64,000 nt of DNA from Lineus longissimus (Eukaryota; Nemertea; Pilidiophora; Heteronemertea; Lineidae). This document shows positions 63,383 to 64,000 of the stretch, piece by piece. The first letter of the stretch is position 1, and each line of letters opens with the position of its first letter. The position numbers and the translations under genes were made by a program. Below the pieces are notes generated by a model. The model was not told the origin of the DNA, did not search any database, and was given only the letters and a program-made list of their open reading frames with translations. The stretch covers positions 12,154,001 to 12,218,000 of the forward strand of contig NC_088319.1 of the NCBI RefSeq assembly GCF_910592395.1, in the 5' to 3' direction.

Positions 63383-63599
63383 CGCCAACTTTAGTGACAA
63401 CATTTGTTTCGAACAATTGGGCCCAGAACTGTAGGACAACGCTCTGCATATTCTCATAGTAGGCCTACTGTGCCATTTGAAACAGTCATCAAATGACAAT
63501 CTATAATCACACGTCAATTACAATAGATCAGACAATAAGAGATAGTTAATTGAAAAATAATACGGTGTCATCCAAAATACAAAATACACACAGACAACT

Positions 63600-63820
63600 A
63601 ATTGAAAGATGGTGATTTTAATATGGTGTCATCACTTTCCCAGGACCTATGGCGGTCAACGGTAACCTCTCAATCGCGATGACAATGACGAGACAGCAAT
63701 TTGGAGTAAAAATAATCAATTGGTACATTTTTTAAATCTCGGCAATGACAGTTGCCTTAACGACAGATAGTTATAATAATACAGTCTCATCACTTTCCCA
63801 GGACCCATGATGGCTCTGTG
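63600..63820 (+). repeat. Local duplication, step 158 bp
   Basis: CATCACTTTCCCAGGACCTATG at 63630 recurs at 63788 as CATCACTTTCCCAGGACCCATG, with weaker similarity on both sides (TTTTAATATGGTGT and TATAATAATACAGT). Confidence 0.8.
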
Positions 63821-64000
63821 GCCACCTAGTTTTTTTATGGCATATTGACAAACACAAAAATACTCCAGTTTCACCTATTTAAGACCGGTTGATTGATTGA
63901 TACGTAATCGCCACAGAGGGCAAGCTGGAACATGACGTCATGAACATCATTTAAGTTGGTTTCACAAACATGTTTTCAGCAAAGTTGAACACGATGAAAG

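Overview
The window looks like a stretch of animal nuclear DNA made up almost entirely of intron and intergenic sequence. It is AT-rich. No open frame exceeds about 165 codons, and the longest frames fall in repeats or have no recognisable product. It is dense in tRNA-derived SINEs, short inverted-repeat (MITE-like) elements, poly-C elements and small local tandem duplications. The repeat types resemble those I associate with marine invertebrates, perhaps a lophotrochozoan such as a mollusc, but the sequence does not prove a phylum. I see no bacterial, phage, plasmid or CRISPR signals.

The only coding sequence I can identify with reasonable confidence is one 135-bp internal exon on the minus strand (4594 down to 4460). 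It has a good branch site, acceptor and donor. Its 45 codons match the central PR/SET domain of PRDM transcriptional regulators, closest by eye to the MECOM (PRDM3)/PRDM16/hamlet subfamily. The preceding exon should lie at higher coordinates and the next one (end of the PR domain) below 4460. I found neither, so the exon is probably flanked by very long introns, as is known for vertebrate MECOM and PRDM16. Directly upstream of the acceptor a ~170-bp unit is tandemly duplicated. Its breakpoint lies 13 nt inside the exon, so decoy copies of the intron-exon junction now sit in the intron.

Layout: 1-4459 is the downstream intron with a truncated MITE, a SINE and a 21-bp minisatellite. 4460-4940 is the exon and its duplicated acceptor. 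5000-8000 is a zone of degenerate tandem repeats plus a SINE. 8000-25000 is mostly unique, with two TTAA-flanked MITEs. 25284-26402 is a composite element of three ~300-bp monomers, a GAC microsatellite and a terminal perfect hairpin. 27800-39320 holds two SINE families, a 19-bp minisatellite and an inverted-repeat fragment. 41600-47610 has small tandem repeats, a poly-C element, an 18-bp array nested in an inverted-repeat element, a possible orphan exon and another MITE. 50916-51055 is a long hairpin. 52300-64000 is rich in fold-back MITEs and local duplications.

I found no clear new biological system. The observations most worth checking are the duplicated PRDM splice acceptor, the recurring 157-175-bp spacing of independent local duplications, the nearly perfect hairpin at 50961-51010, and the non-autonomous element families.
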